DNA of 64,000 nt from Deltaproteobacteria bacterium (GTDB lineage: Bacteria > Desulfobacterota > Desulfobacteria > Desulfobacterales > Desulfosarcinaceae). The notes under the pieces were generated by a model. That model searched no databases. It was not told the origin of the DNA and was given only the letters and a program-made list of their open reading frames with translations. The position numbers and the translations under genes are program-made. The stretch's first letter is position 1. Every line of letters begins with the position of its first letter. The stretch is taken from NCBI GenBank assembly GCA_021824175.1, contig JAKALP010000003.1:186001-250000 (forward strand). Reading direction: 5' to 3'. Positions 42,320 through 51,174 of the stretch are shown here, in pieces.

Positions 42320-44011
42320 CTATGTTTTGAACCGCTTCATCAACCCATTGAGCTGATCGGCCAGGCCTTTGAGTTCCACGGCGCTGGCATTGACCTGGGA
42401 ACAGCGGCCGGAGATGTCCGTCACGCCCTGGCTGATGCCAGCCACATCCTGGGCGATATCGGTGGAGGCGGTTGAGCTGTGGGCGACATTCTGATTGACT
42501 TCCTGCAATCCGGCAGCTGCCTGGCCGACGTTGGCGGCAATCTCTTTGGTGGCCACCGATTGCTCCTCGGCCGCCGATGAGATGGTGGTCACGATTTCAT
42601 TGATATCATTGATCACTTTGGAAATTTCGCCGATTTGCCGCACGGTCTCCTCGGTAGAGCCCTGAATCCCATTGATCTGAGCCTTGATCTCCTGGGTGGC
42701 GGCGGCGGTCTGGCGGGCCAGTTCTTTGATCTCGTTGGCCACTACGGCAAATCCTTTGCCGGCCTCGCCGGCCCGGGCCGCTTCAATTGTAGCATTAAGT
42801 GCCAGCAGATTGGTTTGTTCCGAAATCTCGGTGATCACTTCAGTCACCTTGCTGATGGCCCGGGCAGCTTCGCCCAGTTGATCCACCTTTTCAGTGGTGT
42901 TTTTGGTCTGACTGACAGCGCCGCTGGTAATGGTGCGGGCGGTCTCGGTGTGTTTGGCGATTTCGGCAATGGTGTTGTTCATTTCGCTGGCCGAAGCCGA
43001 GACCGACTCAATGTTGGTGGCCGCTTGTTCCATGGCCGCGGCCACGGAGTTGATGTTGGTGCTCATCTCTTCGGCGGCGGCCGCCACGTTATTGGTGTTG
43101 CCGGACATGGCATTGGCACCCTGGGTCATGTCATCTGAAATCGTGGTCAGGGTTTGGGCTGAGCGGCCCAACTGGTCGGCGTTGGCCTTGATGCGCCGGA
43201 CCATCTCGCCCATCTTCTCCACAAAAGCATTGAACCATTTGGAAAGCTCGCCCACTTCGTCATCCGAGGTCTGCGCCAGGCGCTTGGTCAGATTGCCTTC
43301 GCCTTCGGCAATATCCTTCAACCCAGCCACGGCCGCGTTGATGGGACGCGTGATGGCCCCGCTGAGAAGCCCGACCATTATCAGCGCCACGCCCGCCGCA
43401 ATCGCAATAAAGATCACCAGCCAAAGGATAGTGCTATGATATGTGGCCGCGGCATGCTGGCTGGCCTTCTCGGCCAAGCCCGCGTTCACCTCCGTGAGCT
43501 TGTCGAGCTTGTCACGCATCCGCTCGAATTTTTCCGCCGCCGCGCCCAGACAGAGGTCCATGGCCAGACGCCGGCCTTCGCGGGTGTCGGCCTTGCGGCC
43601 CTCCACAATCTGGCGCGACGCCTCTTTCCAATCTTCACGGGCCTTTTCAAATTGAGCGATAAGCGACTGCTCCTCGTCCGTGGCAGCCAAAGCCTTGTAC
43701 TTGTCCCAACGCTGCTGGGACTGTTTCAAGTTGGTCTCATATTCATCGAGCAGCTTTTTAAAGGTGTCTGACTCTGTGGCGGCAAACAGCATGGAGCGTT
43801 CCGCCACCAGCAACTGCTGCAGATCACGGTCCGCCTCCACCAGCAAATCCAGGGCCGGCATCCGCACCGCACTGATCTCATGCACATTCTGGTTCATATG
43901 GTTGACGCTGAGATACCCGGACAATCCCACGGCCGCGATAAAAAGCAGCATGACACCGTAGCCCACCGTCAGCTTCGAGCCGATTCGCAGATTTTTAAAC
44001 CACCCCATCAT
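42320..44011 (-). CDS. Methyl-accepting chemotaxis protein with four-helix-bundle sensor
   Basis: A 563-residue chemoreceptor. TM1 is at about 13-32. A periplasmic four-helix-bundle sensor (4HB_MCP type) covers about 33-190: [20 protein letters not shown], then [22 protein letters not shown]2 is at about 193-215, HAMP at about 215-270, and the signalling domain runs to about 540 with [20 protein letters not shown] at the tip. It ends in [11 protein letters not shown] with no CheR-binding pentapeptide. The start ATG overlaps the stop of the periplasmic Cache-like gene upstream (ATGA at 44008-44011), so the two are translationally coupled and probably act together. Confidence 0.95.
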   Translation of the reverse strand: MMGWFKNLRIGSKLTVGYGVMLLFIAAVGLSGYLSVNHMNQNVHEISAVRMPALDLLVEADRDLQQLLVAERSMLFAATESDTFKKLLDEYETNLKQSQQRWDKYKALAATDEEQSLIAQFEKAREDWKEASRQIVEGRKADTREGRRLAMDLCLGAAAEKFERMRDKLDKLTEVNAGLAEKASQHAAATYHSTILWLVIFIAIAAGVALIMVGLLSGAITRPINAAVAGLKDIAEGEGNLTKRLAQTSDDEVGELSKWFNAFVEKMGEMVRRIKANADQLGRSAQTLTTISDDMTQGANAMSGNTNNVAAAAEEMSTNINSVAAAMEQAATNIESVSASASEMNNTIAEIAKHTETARTITSGAVSQTKNTTEKVDQLGEAARAISKVTEVITEISEQTNLLALNATIEAARAGEAGKGFAVVANEIKELARQTAAATQEIKAQINGIQGSTEETVRQIGEISKVINDINEIVTTISSAAEEQSVATKEIAANVGQAAAGLQEVNQNVAHSSTASTDIAQDVAGISQGVTDISGRCSQVNASAVELKGLADQLNGLMKRFKT

Positions 44012-44568
44012 TTCACCTTATCCACATCAATGCCAAAGGTGATGGCACCAATGGCCTTATCGCCGTCGATGACCGGAACCGAGACCTGCACCAGATAAAC
44101 CTTGGTGCTGTCATCGAACTTGACTTGGTCCACGAAGACCGCGCCGGCGCCGTTATTAAAGGATTTCTGCCATTTGGCTTCGTCGCCCTGCCAGTAGTCC
44201 GAGGTCTTGTCGCTCATAGCCACATTGGCGCCAAGGTTATCCATGACAAAGATCTCAGCATAAAATGGCTCCGATTTCTGGATGTCGCGCAGATATTTGC
44301 CGCACTCCGAATCCATGAGGGCCTGCATGTAATCCGCAATGCCGGCCGTGGCCATCCACTTGGCATCCAGAGCCTTGATCTGCTCCAGGGTTTTGCCCTT
44401 GGCGTTCTCGGCTTTGACCGCGGCCACGATCACCGGGTCCTTGCCATAAGCGGCCAGTTTGGTCTGGGCCAGATCTTTGATTTTCTGGGGAGCTTCCTCA
44501 GCCAGCGCCATGGCGGCCGGGCAGATAAACAAACATAGGACCATCAAAACGATTACACTTTTTTTCAT
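44008..44568 (-). CDS. Secreted periplasmic PDC/Cache-like sensor protein
   Basis: A 186-residue exported protein. The signal peptide is KKSVIVLMVLCLFICPAAMA, with cleavage likely after ALA at about residue 23. The mature domain resembles a single PDC/Cache module: SECGKYLRDIQKSEPFYAEI, FVMDNLGANVAMSDKTSDYWQ, and VYLVQVSVPVIDGDKAIG, the last being the typical closing beta-strand pair. Such modules usually sit inside chemoreceptors or kinases, and here it is a free periplasmic protein coupled to an MCP gene. I infer that it binds a ligand and docks to the MCP sensor. The ribosome site AGGAGAGTAACCC is strong. Confidence 0.85.
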   Translation of the reverse strand: MKKSVIVLMVLCLFICPAAMALAEEAPQKIKDLAQTKLAAYGKDPVIVAAVKAENAKGKTLEQIKALDAKWMATAGIADYMQALMDSECGKYLRDIQKSEPFYAEIFVMDNLGANVAMSDKTSDYWQGDEAKWQKSFNNGAGAVFVDQVKFDDSTKVYLVQVSVPVIDGDKAIGAITFGIDVDKVK

Positions 44569-44786
44569 GGGTTACTCTCCTGAGGGGCGGCGCAATGGAA
44601 ATGCCGCGCGGCTTTGCAATGAATAGTACTTCGATATATGGCCTGTGGTTCTGAAACCGTATTAAGGTTTCATCTCAGAAGCGGACCTCTAAAGGTGTAT
44701 CCCCTTGAATGTGAGACCCATAAGAATGGCGGCCATCGGAGCGGTCAACGGGCAGTGGTCTGCTTCGCTTGATATATCGGTGGGGA
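44569..44786. other. Upstream region of the Cache/MCP operon
   Basis: No gene is visible. A short inverted repeat TGAAACC/GGTTTCA at about 44653-44672 could be an operator. No clear promoter was recognised. Confidence 0.35.
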
Positions 44787-45275
44787 TTAAAAAAACTTGA
44801 GACGAAAAAGGCGGGCGCCCCGCCTTCTTTTGGTGATTTCGGCGGCTTGGGCCCGATAGGCATCGGCGGGCACCCACTGAGTGGATTGCTGGTACCTGGA
44901 CACGGTTTCAGGCAATTCCCGGCCGGTATCTTTGAGCGGCTCGATCTTGCGACTCTTCAAATCCACATGAAACCGCAAGGCCAACTGGGGCGCGGGTTGC
45001 TTGTTCCACTCCGCATGGAGGTAAACCGCCTCTGATATCGGATCGCGGTAAATCCCCGCGGCGGTTTGATTGCCATCGATTCGCACCGCGCCGATGGTCT
45101 GATAAGAATCGGAGAGCGGGTAGGGATCTCCGTCTGGCGCTGGGGGACTACAAACGGCAGGTGTTGGCAAGGAGGGCGCAAAAGCAAAATCGGTGGTTGC
45201 GATGCTCACCGCTTGATAAAGCCGGTTGCATTGGCTGGTATACCGGGACACTTTCGCCCTGCAGACTGAAATCAA
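44787..45275 (-). CDS. Hypothetical protein, doubtful frame
   Basis: A 162-codon frame behind tatA that opens with a TTG. The central part is well behaved as protein (DSYQTIGAVRIDGNQTAAGIY, LALRFHVDLKSRKIEPLKD), but the N-terminus (RAKVSRYTSQCNRLYQA) runs on from frames overlapping tatA, and the last residues are encoded by a terminator hairpin at 44805-44831. This could be a degraded gene or a real gene with a GTG start further in. I do not recognise the family. Confidence 0.35.
   Translation of the reverse strand: MISVCRAKVSRYTSQCNRLYQAVSIATTDFAFAPSLPTPAVCSPPAPDGDPYPLSDSYQTIGAVRIDGNQTAAGIYRDPISEAVYLHAEWNKQPAPQLALRFHVDLKSRKIEPLKDTGRELPETVSRYQQSTQWVPADAYRAQAAEITKRRRGARLFRLKFF
44805..44831. 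terminator. Bidirectional terminator hairpin
   Basis: GGCGGGCGCCCCGCC (44810-44824) is flanked by A5 on the left and TTCTTTT on the right, so it can act on either strand. Confidence 0.7.
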
Positions 45276-45298
45276 AGCCCTGGGTAAAAGTGCTTCGG

Positions 45299-45481
45299 TT
45301 AAGCCTTCTTGTCTTCTTCGATCTTATCCGGAGCTTTGGCGTCCTGCTCTTTGGTGGCCCTGCGGAAATTACTGATGGCTTTGCCCAGGCCGCCGCCGAT
45401 TTCGGGCAGCTTGCCCGCGCCGAAGATGATCAGGATGATCACCAGGATGATAATCAGTTCCGGGATGCCGATTCCAAACAT
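45299..45481 (-). CDS. tatA: Sec-independent protein translocase TatA
   Basis: A 60-residue TatA/E protein of the twin-arginine export system. One N-terminal membrane helix ([23 protein letters not shown]) has the conserved Pro-Glu before it and the [10 protein letters not shown] hinge after it. An amphipathic helix ([13 protein letters not shown]) and a charged tail follow. Length and motifs are canonical. The ribosome site CGGAGGAG precedes the ATG. tatB and tatC are not in the window. A TatA encoded alone is common in anaerobic deltaproteobacteria-like genomes. Confidence 0.95.
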   Translation of the reverse strand: MFGIGIPELIIILVIILIIFGAGKLPEIGGGLGKAISNFRRATKEQDAKAPDKIEEDKKA

Positions 45482-45546
45482 AACTCCTCCGCTTCATCTT
45501 CCGAATAATTAGACTGACATGCTTCCAGCCGAATTTTGAATGGATC

Positions 45547-45954
45547 TCATTTACAGGGCGGATCCATTGGACCCAGTTCGCTGAGCAGTCCGCGAAACTC
45601 CTTTGAACGCAGGTATTGGTCCACGGCGCCCTGATACTCGATCCAGGTTTGCCATACCCGCAGCCACTGGTGATTATGCCAGGTGATGTCCGGATCGGCC
45701 ATCCCCTGCAGGCAATGAATATAGTCGCGGTACTCTTCGGCGCAGCTGTCGCAAAAATGGTATGGTATCTTCTGGGCCGCAGACCGCTCAGCCTGGTGGC
45801 CTTCGATGGTCGCGCCGCAACGTTCGCACTTGGATGCGCACTGGGTGCATTGAAACACCCGGTACAGCGCGCGCACTTTGCGTTTGCGCAACTCCAGAGC
45901 TTTCTGGGCCGCGGTCACTTTTAGCTTTTCATTGAGCGCGATCACATTGCTCAT
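45547..45954 (-). CDS. Cys-rich small hypothetical protein
   Basis: A 135-residue protein with a basic helical N-terminus (LELRKRKVRALYRVF) and a double Cys-pair region: CTQCASKCERCGATIEG, then HFCDSCAEEYRDYIHCL. The four CxxC-type pairs probably bind zinc. The C-terminal half is Trp-rich and helical (WHNHQWLRVWQTWIEYQ). There is no membrane segment. I do not recognise a named family; the layout recalls small zinc-finger proteins of unknown function. It lies 65 bp upstream of tatA on the same strand, which may mean co-transcription only. Confidence 0.65.
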   Translation of the reverse strand: MSNVIALNEKLKVTAAQKALELRKRKVRALYRVFQCTQCASKCERCGATIEGHQAERSAAQKIPYHFCDSCAEEYRDYIHCLQGMADPDITWHNHQWLRVWQTWIEYQGAVDQYLRSKEFRGLLSELGPMDPPCK

Positions 45955-46757
45955 GCGGGTTCCCCAAAAATATTTGAAATAATTACCAAGAACGTGGCGG
46001 AATATAGCACCCTGCCCAAGGCGGTGTCAACGCAAGGCAACGGCGCGCAGAGGCCCATTACCTGACCTGCTGGGCATTTGAGCGCCAGGCCTGCACCCCC
46101 AAGAAAGGATAATGGAAGAATAGCAGCAGCATACAAGAGTCCAAACCCTCGCCTGACAAAATGCGCGTCTGAAAAGGCACACCATCAACTATTTTTACTT
46201 GGCACTTTTTCATTTGTCTATAAGGCTTTTTATTCAAATTGACCCTTGGCTTATGCCAAATTCGGGGAGCGCGGCTTACAAATTTTGTCAAAATTCGACC
46301 CTGAATGGCTGTTTCAAAACCTGGCCCGCAGGATGGACTTTTCTATCTCTCTGAATTTTCGTGAATAATGCTTTTATTGAACTTATTGGCTTGGAACTTG
46401 CGTCTGGACCCATTTCGTTAGGCTGAAAAAACACCATCACAATCTGAACTGAAACGGACCTGGTGACCTGGTTGTTGGGCGGGGCGGTGCACATGATGTT
46501 TTTTTTATGAACCACGCAGAGAAGCAATTTCTTCCCAATCGCCATTTCTTCCAGTGTTCCTTAAGTTCAGAGGCACCCAACGCGCGTTTTGGATCACGCT
46601 TGCACCCGCGCGCGGACGGTCGCGATGGCGCCTATCGCAATTATTTCCACACAAACAACAACGCCAGCTCCATGTTCAGCGGCATTGAATAGAGAGTGCG
46701 GTTTTAATCTTTAACGGTTTGCGAAGCAAAATTGCGGTATTCAAACAGGGAGGAAAA
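45955..46757. other. 803-bp AT-richer spacer without a convincing gene
   Basis: Short frames exist on both strands, but none has a recognisable product, a good ribosome site or family motifs. The sequence is AT-richer than the flanking genes, which fits decayed DNA or a long regulatory region before the first carboxylesterase. The only firm signal is GGGAGG before ATG 46758. Confidence 0.5.
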
Positions 46758-48518
46758 ATGAGAAGCAAAACAGTGACGTTTCTGAAACAGACGGTTTGGC
46801 TGGGGATTGCGGTCTTGCTGGTACTCGGCGTGGGCATTGGCAACAGCTTGGCTTGCAAAGAAAAAGAGAAGAAGCATTTTCCATTGACCGTTCACACCAA
46901 GTACGGCGTGGTCAAAGGTTATTATAATACAGAAGAAACCGCCGCCTGGAAAAGCGTGCCCTTTGCCAAACCGCCGGTGGGCGACCTGCGCTGGAAAGCA
47001 CCCCAGGACCCCCAGCACTGGAGAGGCGTGCTGGATGCCACCCAGGAGTGCGAACCGTGCGCCCAGCTTAAGACCGACACCAATTGGGGCAAAGAACCAG
47101 TCATGGTGGGCAGCGAAGATTGTCTCTATCTGGATATCTACCGTCCCAAACATATGACTGGTTTTCTACCGGTCTATGTTTACTTCCATGGCGGCGCCAA
47201 CCACTTCGGCGGCAAAAGCGATTATGATGGTTCAGTGATCGCGGCCAAATCCCAGATGGTGGTGGTCATTGTGCAGCAGCGCCTGGGGCCATTGGGCTGG
47301 TTCACCCACGCCGCTTTGCGCCATGGCGAATCGGATCTGGACGACTCGGGCAATTACGGCACCTTAGACAACATCAAAGCTCTGGAATGGATCCATAAGA
47401 ACATTTGGGCGTTTGGCGGCAATCCCTTTAACGTCACCATCACCGGCGAGTCGGCCGGCGCCCATAACGTCATGAACATGGTCATCTCTCCTCTGGCCAA
47501 AAACCTTTTCCATAAAGCCATGAGCGAGAGCGGCGGCATGGTCACCAAGACCGTGGAAGAGGGCGAGGCCATGGCCGAGCTGATCATCGACCGCATTCTG
47601 ACCATGGCCGGATTGAGCCGGGAAGCCTGGAACAACATGACCCTGGAAGAACAAGAAGCATTTTTGCGCGGGCTGGATGCGGGCCAGATCTGGCTGCCGA
47701 TCATCTATGATGTGCCCTTGATGACCTTTGACGCCTTTGAAGACGGCGTGGTGGTGCCCGGCAGCGTGACCGCCACCATCCGTTCGGGCAACTATAACAA
47801 AGTGCCCATCATCCTGGGCGCCAACAAAAGTGAGATGAAGGCTTTTATGCCACTGTACGGGCCGCTGCTGACCCAGCAGTCGGGCATCAACATTCCCTGG
47901 ATTAACCTCATCGGCGTACTGCAAGGTTACTTTCCGCTGGATTATGTACTGCCTACCGAGTTTGACAAAAAACTCTACCAAGTTTCCGGTTACTACGGCA
48001 GCCGAAACTGGCGCGCCAAATTCGTGGACGAACGCGCCCGCGCCCTGGCCGATCAGCAAAGCAATGTCTACGCCTACCAGTTCAACTGGGGCGAGCCCGG
48101 CTCCGGCCCCACGCCCTTTGACTTCATCTACGGCGCGCTGCACACCCTGGATATTCCCTTCTTCTTCGGCGCGGACAGCGACATCTGGGGTTATGCCTTT
48201 ACTCCTGACACCGACACCGCCGGCCGCCAGGCCCTGCGCGATGCCATGATGAAGTATTTGGCCAACTTCGCCCGCACCGGCAACCCCAACGGCAAGGGGA
48301 TGCCCCAGTGGGAGCAATGGTCCAACTCTAACGGCGCGGCCAAGGCCATTGTGCTGGACGCCGACATGACCCAGGCCAAAATCGGCATGAGCAGCGAAGA
48401 AGTCTCCATTGCCGCCGAGCAGTATAAACTGGCCATGGAGATCGCCACCTGGACCCAGTTGCAACAGGCCATGTACGGCTGGGTGCCCTGGGCTTTCCAG
48501 TGGCAGACCGCCGAATAG
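46758..48518 (+). CDS. Secreted type-B carboxylesterase, copy 1
   Basis: A 586-residue alpha/beta-hydrolase of the carboxylesterase type-B family. An N-terminal signal sequence (FLKQTVWLGIAVLLVLGVG) ends near NSLAC, so it is exported; lipidation at that Cys is possible but the lipobox is poor. Family motifs are PFAKPPVGDLRW, EDCLYLDIYRP, the oxyanion-hole VYFHGGANH and the nucleophile Ser232 in TGESAGAHN. The acid and His of the triad are expected in the second half (GANKSEMKAF; YGALHTLDIPFFFG). It hydrolyses carboxylic esters; the true substrate is unknown. ATG 46758 is chosen for its GGGAGG site. A close paralogue follows at 49266. Confidence 0.93.
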   Translation: MRSKTVTFLKQTVWLGIAVLLVLGVGIGNSLACKEKEKKHFPLTVHTKYGVVKGYYNTEETAAWKSVPFAKPPVGDLRWKAPQDPQHWRGVLDATQECEPCAQLKTDTNWGKEPVMVGSEDCLYLDIYRPKHMTGFLPVYVYFHGGANHFGGKSDYDGSVIAAKSQMVVVIVQQRLGPLGWFTHAALRHGESDLDDSGNYGTLDNIKALEWIHKNIWAFGGNPFNVTITGESAGAHNVMNMVISPLAKNLFHKAMSESGGMVTKTVEEGEAMAELIIDRILTMAGLSREAWNNMTLEEQEAFLRGLDAGQIWLPIIYDVPLMTFDAFEDGVVVPGSVTATIRSGNYNKVPIILGANKSEMKAFMPLYGPLLTQQSGINIPWINLIGVLQGYFPLDYVLPTEFDKKLYQVSGYYGSRNWRAKFVDERARALADQQSNVYAYQFNWGEPGSGPTPFDFIYGALHTLDIPFFFGADSDIWGYAFTPDTDTAGRQALRDAMMKYLANFARTGNPNGKGMPQWEQWSNSNGAAKAIVLDADMTQAKIGMSSEEVSIAAEQYKLAMEIATWTQLQQAMYGWVPWAFQWQTAE

Positions 48519-49079
48519 GCCGCACATAGGAAGTAAAATATACAATCCTTGTCTTCCATTTCCAACCCAGGGGAGGTTTCGGCCTCCCCTGAGACTTTTT
48601 GCTTCGCAGCCGGATGATGTGATCGAATTCTTCTTTAATAAAGGCACAGAGGGGCAAAGGCACAGAGGCACAAAGGGACAAAGTTTATAGTTGAATAGCG
48701 GCAGTTAGAGTTTAGGTTGTGTTAAGTGATTTTTAATGCCCTCGTCCTTCATATTTTCCCATTTTTGGCCCCTCACCCCGACCCTCTCCCCGCACGGGGA
48801 GAGGGAGTACTTCTTCGAACGTCCAGCGAGCAAAGACATTTTATCCCCCCTCCAAGACCACAAAAATACTTCTTAGTCCCTTAGTCCCTTTGTCCCTCAG
48901 TCCCTCAGTCCCTTAGTCCCTTTGTCCCTCAGTCCCTTTGCGCCTCTGTGCCTTTGCCCCTCTGTGCCTATTTTACTCCTCACTCATTTCACGCTCCGCG
49001 TGCTAATAATTATCTTCTTTCCATCAAAATAATAGCCAAAATTAGTAGAATTTGGCGATAGAATTAGGGGGTTCCCCAA
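48519..49079. repeat. Repeat-filled spacer between the carboxylesterases
   Basis: No gene is visible. At 48642-48682 lies GGCACAGAGGGGCAAAGGCA-type sequence. At 48769-48808 is the CCCCTCACCCCGACCCTCTC palindrome family. At 48870-48968 are about ten degenerate CTTAGTCCCTTTGTCCCTCA units. Families match those at 17.7, 24.0 and 38.6 kb. Confidence 0.75.
48568..48600 (+). terminator. Terminator of carboxylesterase copy 1
   Basis: The perfect stem CAGGGGAGG (48568-48576) / CCTCCCCTG (48583-48591) with loop TTTCGG is followed by AGACTTTTT. Confidence 0.85.
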
Positions 49080-49108
49080 TTGCCAAACTTTCACCTCCTA
49101 AATAGAAT
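49080..49108 (+). promoter_or_regulatory. Predicted promoter of carboxylesterase copy 2
   Basis: TTGCCA (49080-49085), a 17-bp spacer and TAGAAT (49103-49108) would give a leader of about 150 nt. The second copy thus appears to have its own promoter. Confidence 0.5.
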
Positions 49109-49265
49109 GGAATTGTTGGAGCTTGTGAAATATCAAGCTTCGGCAAGGAGATGAAGAGAGTACGGGAAACTCGCGGTGATGAAAAAAGTTTGCTTCTTCT
49201 TTAGCGAAATCGGATCTCGATGACACCTCGGACACGGAACGCAACAGCAGAGAAAGGAGCAAAAG

Positions 49266-51005
49266 ATGAAAAAGCTAACCAAACACCTCATTGGAACCTT
49301 GACGGCGCTCTCCCTGGCGGGGGCCGTCGCCCTGGGCGGCACGGCCTGGGCGGGTCAAGATTTCAAAACCACGGTCAACACCAAGTATGGCAAGGTCGAA
49401 GGCTTCTATAACACCGACCAGACCGTGGCCTGGACGGGCGTGCCTTTTGCCAAACCGCCGGTGGGCGAGTTGCGCTGGAAAGCGCCCCAGGAGCCTGAGA
49501 AATGGAAAGGGGTCCTGGACGCCACCCAGCCCTGTGTGCCCTGTTCTCAAATCTACACCACACCGGATTGGTTCAAGACCGGCACCATGACCGGCAGCGA
49601 AGACTGCCTCTACCTGAACATCTATCGGCCCAAAGATAAAAAGGACAAAGATCTCCCTGTGTATGTCTATTTCCATGGCGGCGCCAACCATTTTGGCTCG
49701 GCCAGTGACTATGATGGTTCCAAAATCGCGGCCAAGGGCGACCTGGTGGTGGTAGTGGTGCAGCAACGCCTGGGCCCCTTGGGTTGGCTGACCCTGCCGG
49801 CCCTGCGCCACGGCCAGTCGGCCCTGGATGATTCCGGCAACTTCGGTACCCTGGACAACCTTCAGGCCCTCAAATGGATCAATGAAAATATCAAGCGTTT
49901 TGGCGGCGACTCGGACCGCGTGACCATCACCGGCGAATCGGCCGGCTCTCACAACGTCATGAACATGGTGATCTCGCCATTGGCCAAGGGCCTCTTCCAT
50001 GGCGCCATGAGCGAAAGCGGCGGCATGAATCCCAAAACCGTGGCCCAGGGCGAAGCCATGGCCAATGAAATTCTATCCTATGTCTTGGCCGCCGACGGCC
50101 TCAGCTTGGCGGAGTACAACACCTGGACCCTGGAAGAACAGGAAGCCTATCTGCGCGGCCTGGATGCGGCCGATCTGTGGCTGCCCCTCAACGACCACAT
50201 CGGCACCATGACCTTTGACGCCTTCCAGGACGGCACGGTGGTGCCCGGCAGTGTGACCGCCACCATCCGCTCGGGTAACTACAACAAAGTGCCCATCATT
50301 CTGGGTGCCAACAAAAGCGAAACCAAAGCCTTTATGCCGCTCTATGGTCCGGCCTTATCGGCCCAGTCCGGCTTGAACATTCCCTGGCTGAACCTGATCG
50401 GCTGTTTGAAATACGGAATTCCCCTCGACTATGTGCTGAAGACTGATTTTGACAAAAAGCTCTACCAGGTGACCGGCTATTACGGCAGCCGCAACTGGCG
50501 CGGCAAGTTTGTGGACGAACGCGCCCGGGCCCTGGCCGACCAGCAGGACAATGTTTACGCCTACCAGCTCAACTGGGGCGAACCCGCTTCCGGCCCCACG
50601 CCCTTTAACTTTATCTATGGCGCCATGCACACCCTGGACATCCCCTTCTTCTTCGGTGATGACAGCGATATCTGGGGCTACGCCTTTACTCCGAGCAAGG
50701 ACACCGCCGGACGCAAAGCCCTCTCCGATGACATGATGAAGTATTTGGCCAACTTCGCCTACACCGGCAATCCCAACGGTGGTTCTCTGCCACAGTGGGA
50801 TAAATGGTCCAACCAGGCCGGCGCGCCCAAGGCCATCCTGTTCGACGCCAATGCCGATCAAGCCCTGCTGGCCATGAGCACCGAAGAGGTCTCCATCCCG
50901 GCTGAGCAGTATAAACTGGCCATGGAAATCGCCACCTGGACTCCGCTGCAGCAAGCCTACTACAAGTGGGTCCCCTGGGTCTTCCAGTGGCAAACCGCGG
51001 AGTAA
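49266..51005 (+). CDS. Secreted type-B carboxylesterase, copy 2
   Basis: A 579-residue paralogue of the preceding esterase, nearly co-linear with it. The signal peptide is clear: KKLTKHLIGTLTALSLAGAV, ending in AWA-G at about residue 29-30. Shared motifs are PFAKPPVGELRW, EDCLYLNIYRP, VYFHGGANH and the nucleophile Ser225 in TGESAGSHN. Both copies keep the unusual GANH oxyanion loop and end WVPW-F-FQWQTAE. Copy 2 has its own predicted promoter and terminator, so the genes are separately controlled duplicates that may have different ligands or conditions. The ribosome site AGAAAGGAGC precedes the ATG. Confidence 0.94.
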   Translation: MKKLTKHLIGTLTALSLAGAVALGGTAWAGQDFKTTVNTKYGKVEGFYNTDQTVAWTGVPFAKPPVGELRWKAPQEPEKWKGVLDATQPCVPCSQIYTTPDWFKTGTMTGSEDCLYLNIYRPKDKKDKDLPVYVYFHGGANHFGSASDYDGSKIAAKGDLVVVVVQQRLGPLGWLTLPALRHGQSALDDSGNFGTLDNLQALKWINENIKRFGGDSDRVTITGESAGSHNVMNMVISPLAKGLFHGAMSESGGMNPKTVAQGEAMANEILSYVLAADGLSLAEYNTWTLEEQEAYLRGLDAADLWLPLNDHIGTMTFDAFQDGTVVPGSVTATIRSGNYNKVPIILGANKSETKAFMPLYGPALSAQSGLNIPWLNLIGCLKYGIPLDYVLKTDFDKKLYQVTGYYGSRNWRGKFVDERARALADQQDNVYAYQLNWGEPASGPTPFNFIYGAMHTLDIPFFFGDDSDIWGYAFTPSKDTAGRKALSDDMMKYLANFAYTGNPNGGSLPQWDKWSNQAGAPKAILFDANADQALLAMSTEEVSIPAEQYKLAMEIATWTPLQQAYYKWVPWVFQWQTAE

Positions 51006-51070
51006 AATAGAGAAGCGAGAAAGCAGAGCAAGCGCCCAAAAAAATGGATGAGGCGCTTGATAAAAACAGA

Positions 51071-51109
51071 AAACCCGCCCCGGTCTTTAGCTACCGGGGC
51101 GGGTTTGTT
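51071..51109. terminator. Strong bidirectional terminator between the esterase and dnaK
   Basis: The 13-bp stem AAACCCGCCCCGG (51071-51083) / CCGGGGCGGGTTT (51094-51106) can terminate the esterase on the plus strand and dnaK on the minus strand. Confidence 0.85.
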
Positions 51110-51174
51110 ATATTATAAAATCTTAGGTGGCTATACTACTCTATTTAAGGCAGCCGCCTGGACATCCAAAAAAT

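Noticed and set aside
46288-46545. An 85-codon minus-strand frame in the AT-richer spacer
   Set aside because: Considered as a transposase or repeat remnant, but nothing recognisable is encoded and no inverted repeats or target duplications were seen.
47364-48671. A 435-codon minus-strand frame opposite carboxylesterase copy 1
   Set aside because: Antisense shadow rich in Gly, His and Val, with no family motif; the plus-strand gene has full catalytic motifs and a signal peptide.
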